From contig JAKDKP010000162.1 of assembly GCA_030453285.1 (NCBI GenBank), positions 1-6,063 of the forward strand: a stretch of DNA of 6,063 nucleotides, given 5' to 3'. Below the pieces are notes generated by a model. That model worked only from the letters and a program-made list of their open reading frames with translations. It was not told the DNA's origin and ran no database searches. A program made the position numbers and the translations under genes. Positions 4,849-6,063 of the stretch are shown here, one piece after another (within the stretch, counting starts at the first letter, position 1; every line of letters begins with the position of its first letter). Origin of the DNA: Propionibacteriales bacterium. Lineage in GTDB: Bacteria; Actinomycetota; Actinomycetes; Propionibacteriales; Propionibacteriaceae.

Positions 4849-4892
4849 GAACGTCAAGCTAGTCACCCGGGGCCGGGCCGGTCAAATGTCCC

Positions 4893-5029
4893 TGTGCACA
4901 AAATGTGGACAACCCTGTTGACGAGGTGTGCACATCTGGGATCGATCGGTGGGAAACCTGTGGATCGCTCGGCGGTGGACTCCCGTACCACGTACTCTCA
5001 ACTGTGGACATCGAAAACTCTGTGGAAAG
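4893..5029 (+). promoter_or_regulatory. Cluster of DnaA-box-like nonamers upstream of the lppM-like gene
   Basis: Read on the plus strand: TGTGGACAA at 4904-4912 (the exact complement of the actinobacterial box TTGTCCACA), TGTGGATCG at 4959-4967, TGTGGACAT at 5003-5011 and TGTGGAAAG at 5021-5029. Two palindromic relatives, TGTGCACAA (4893-4901) and TGTGCACAT (4927-4935), lie among them. The four TGTGGA cores share one orientation. Only one is a consensus box; the others match the conserved core but diverge at the end. DnaA could use the cluster to regulate the downstream gene, or it could be another factor's site. No dnaA, dnaN or AT-rich unwinding element is in the window, so it is not called as oriC. 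Confidence 0.4.
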
Positions 5030-5037
5030 TTGAGCAC

Positions 5038-6063
5038 ATGAAGTTCCTGCGCGTTTTTCTGGCCGCTGCGGCCTGCCTGCTCCTGTTGACCGGTTGCTTC
5101 AAGGTCGAGGGTGAGTACTCGGTCAACTCCGACGACACGTTGAGCGGGACGATGGTCTTCGGGTTGAGCAAGGAGCTCCCCGCGGCCGAGGCCCAGCAGG
5201 CGCTGCAGCAGATGCAGAACGGTTTGCCGGCCGGTGTCACCGTCAACCCGTGGGAGAACGAGAAGTTCCGGGGTATCGAGGCGAAGTACGACAAGGTGCC
5301 GCTCAGCCAGTTCCAGATGCAGACCGCCGGAGATACCGCCGGCATGGGTCTGCGTCGCGAGGGCGACTACTTCATCCTGGGCACCCCAGACTCGCCTCCT
5401 CCCGTACCGATGAACATGCAGGGCTTTGAGTACAAGGTGACGTTCACCTTCCCCGGTGAGGTCGAGGAGACCAACGGAACCAAGGACGGCAACAGCGTCA
5501 CGTGGACGGATCCGAACATCACCCCGTACGCCAAGGCGAAGGCGACGGGCGGTCTGCTGGTGCCGATCCTGATTGGCGTTGGTGCCGTTCTGTTGCTCGC
5601 TGGTGCGGGGGCGGCGGTGTTCTTCCTGTTGCGGCGCAACAGGAAGAAGGCTGGCTCGGGGCAGAGCGGGGGCTACGACCCGACGAGGTTCGGTGGCACC
5701 CAGGGCAACGGCGATCCCTTCGCTGATCAGCCCGGGTTCGGGCAGTCCGGTCAGCAGGGCTGGGGCGGACAGCAGCAGAATGCTGGTCAGCAGGGCGGTC
5801 CGGCGTGGGGCGGTCAGCAGCAGAATCCTGGTCAGCAGGGTGGTTCGGCGTGGGGTGGGCAGCAGCAGAATGCTGGCCAGCAGGGCGGTTCGGCGTGGGG
5901 CGGTCAGCCGCCGTACGGACAACCTGATCAGCAGTCATCGAGTCAGCAGGGCCAGTACGGGCAGCAGGCTCAGTACGGCCAGCAGGATCAGTACGGGCAG
6001 CAGTCGTACTGGCAGTCGGGTCAGCAAGATCAGTACGGGCAACAAGATCAGTACGGGCAACAA
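5038..6063 (+). CDS. LppM-type lipoprotein with membrane helix and Q/G/Y-rich tail (3' end outside window)
   Basis: 342 residues are visible and the frame is open at the right edge. Residues 1-20 are a lipoprotein signal peptide with lipobox LTGC; C20 would be lipidated. Residues 21-165 form an extracytoplasmic domain of the LppM/DUF3153 kind (KVEGEYSVNSDDTLSGTMVFGLSKEL at its start, EYKVTFTFPGEVEETNG near its end). One hydrophobic helix spans about 172-198, followed by RRNRKK (199-204), a strong stop-transfer signal that puts the rest in the cytoplasm. From 205 the chain is almost only G, Q, S, Y, N, A, P and W, with three tandem 15-residue units (242-286) and QYGQQ-type repeats (306-342). 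Mycobacterial LppM is about 227 residues and, as I recall, is linked to phagosome interactions; it lacks such a long tail. ATG 5038 is set by GGAAAG 8 nt upstream and the clean signal peptide. Confidence 0.88.
   Translation, partial: MKFLRVFLAAAACLLLLTGCFKVEGEYSVNSDDTLSGTMVFGLSKELPAAEAQQALQQMQNGLPAGVTVNPWENEKFRGIEAKYDKVPLSQFQMQTAGDTAGMGLRREGDYFILGTPDSPPPVPMNMQGFEYKVTFTFPGEVEETNGTKDGNSVTWTDPNITPYAKAKATGGLLVPILIGVGAVLLLAGAGAAVFFLLRRNRKKAGSGQSGGYDPTRFGGTQGNGDPFADQPGFGQSGQQGWGGQQQNAGQQGGPAWGGQQQNPGQQGGSAWGGQQQNAGQQGGSAWGGQPPYGQPDQQSSSQQGQYGQQAQYGQQDQYGQQSYWQSGQQDQYGQQDQYGQQ
5761..5895 (+). repeat. Three tandem 45-bp units inside the lppM-like gene
   Basis: Units start at 5761, 5806 and 5851 and encode WGGQQQNAGQQGGPA, WGGQQQNPGQQGGSA and WGGQQQNAGQQGGSA. 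They differ at only a few bases, and a partial fourth unit starts at 5896 (WGGQ). The period is a multiple of three, so changes in copy number would keep the frame. Confidence 0.9.
5953..6063 (+). repeat. QYGQQ-type short repeats at the 3' end of the visible lppM-like gene
   Basis: From residue 306 the tail consists of QYGQQ, AQYGQQ, DQYGQQ, an SYWQSGQQ interruption, then DQYGQQ twice, up to the window edge. The unit is 18 nt (GATCAGTACGGGCAGCAG). The last two copies use CAA CAA in place of CAG CAG and are identical to each other over their 18 nt, suggesting recent duplication. The array probably continues beyond the window. Confidence 0.85.

Larger units (their letters stand above)
4579..5037. 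other. 459-bp divergent spacer between DUF5679 and lppM-like genes
   Basis: No convincing coding frame is seen on either strand. It must hold promoters for both outward-facing genes, but none is clear. The best plus-strand element is TTGACG (4918-4923) without a good -10 at 16-18 bp. A minus-strand TACAGT (complement of 4637-4642 region) lacks a -35. Notable contents are a small GC hairpin (4598-4621), a 13-bp inverted repeat (4777-4848) and a cluster of DnaA-box-like nonamers (4893-5029). Confidence 0.6.

Noticed and set aside
4893..5029. Chromosomal origin oriC
   Set aside because: There is no dnaA or dnaN, no AT-rich unwinding segment, and only one consensus DnaA box.
5761..5895. CRISPR array
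   Set aside because: The 45-bp units are contiguous with no spacers and encode a continuous in-frame protein repeat.
4882..5922. Minus-strand open frame of 346 codons opposite the lppM-like gene, with LLTAPRRTALLTS-like repeats
   Set aside because: The repeats are the antisense reading of the 45-bp units; the plus strand has a lipobox, membrane helix and ribosome binding site.

Overview
The window is high-GC DNA from an actinobacterium. This is supported by a UvrD2-type helicase with an HRDC domain, a WhiB7 regulator with an AT-hook, a short DUF5679 zinc-ribbon protein and an LppM-type lipoprotein. The order uvrD2 - whiB7 - (convergent) ABC1/AarF-family kinase matches, as I recall it, the neighbourhood around uvrD2 (Rv3198c), whiB7 (Rv3197A) and Rv3197 in mycobacteria. 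The organism is probably not a mycobacterium; Propionibacteriales is a weak guess from overall style.

Layout. Bases 1-912 hold the 3' part of uvrD2. Bases 911-1520 are a long whiB7 leader. It has a candidate promoter over the uvrD2 stop codon, a perfect 11-bp hairpin, a 104-codon leader reading frame with a strong ribosome binding site, and a textbook intrinsic terminator 20 nt after that frame's stop. An alternative pairing that would block the terminator can be drawn. whiB7 follows (1521-1871). A convergent gap (1872-2121) carries two strong hairpins and a 14-bp palindrome. On the minus strand lie an ABC1-family kinase-like protein (2122-3465) and a ThiF/TOMM-cyclodehydratase-like protein (3513-4199), probably co-transcribed. 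Next is a terminator (4347-4389) closing a separate minus-strand gene for a 53-residue zinc-ribbon protein (4417-4578). A 459-bp divergent spacer (4579-5037) holds a 13-bp inverted repeat with a structured centre and a cluster of DnaA-box-like nonamers. The last gene (5038 to the right edge) encodes an LppM-type lipoprotein with one membrane helix and a long Q/G/Y-rich repetitive tail.

How it fits together. The left half looks like a ribosome-sensing switch. If translation proceeds to the end of the leader frame, the ribosome should break the antiterminator and the terminator should stop whiB7 transcription. If translation is impaired, the antiterminator can form and WhiB7, a regulator of intrinsic antibiotic resistance, can be made. 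The principle is known for whiB7 in other actinobacteria; the exact structure here is read from this sequence and untested. The most unusual protein feature is the prion-like Q/G/Y tail on the lipoprotein.
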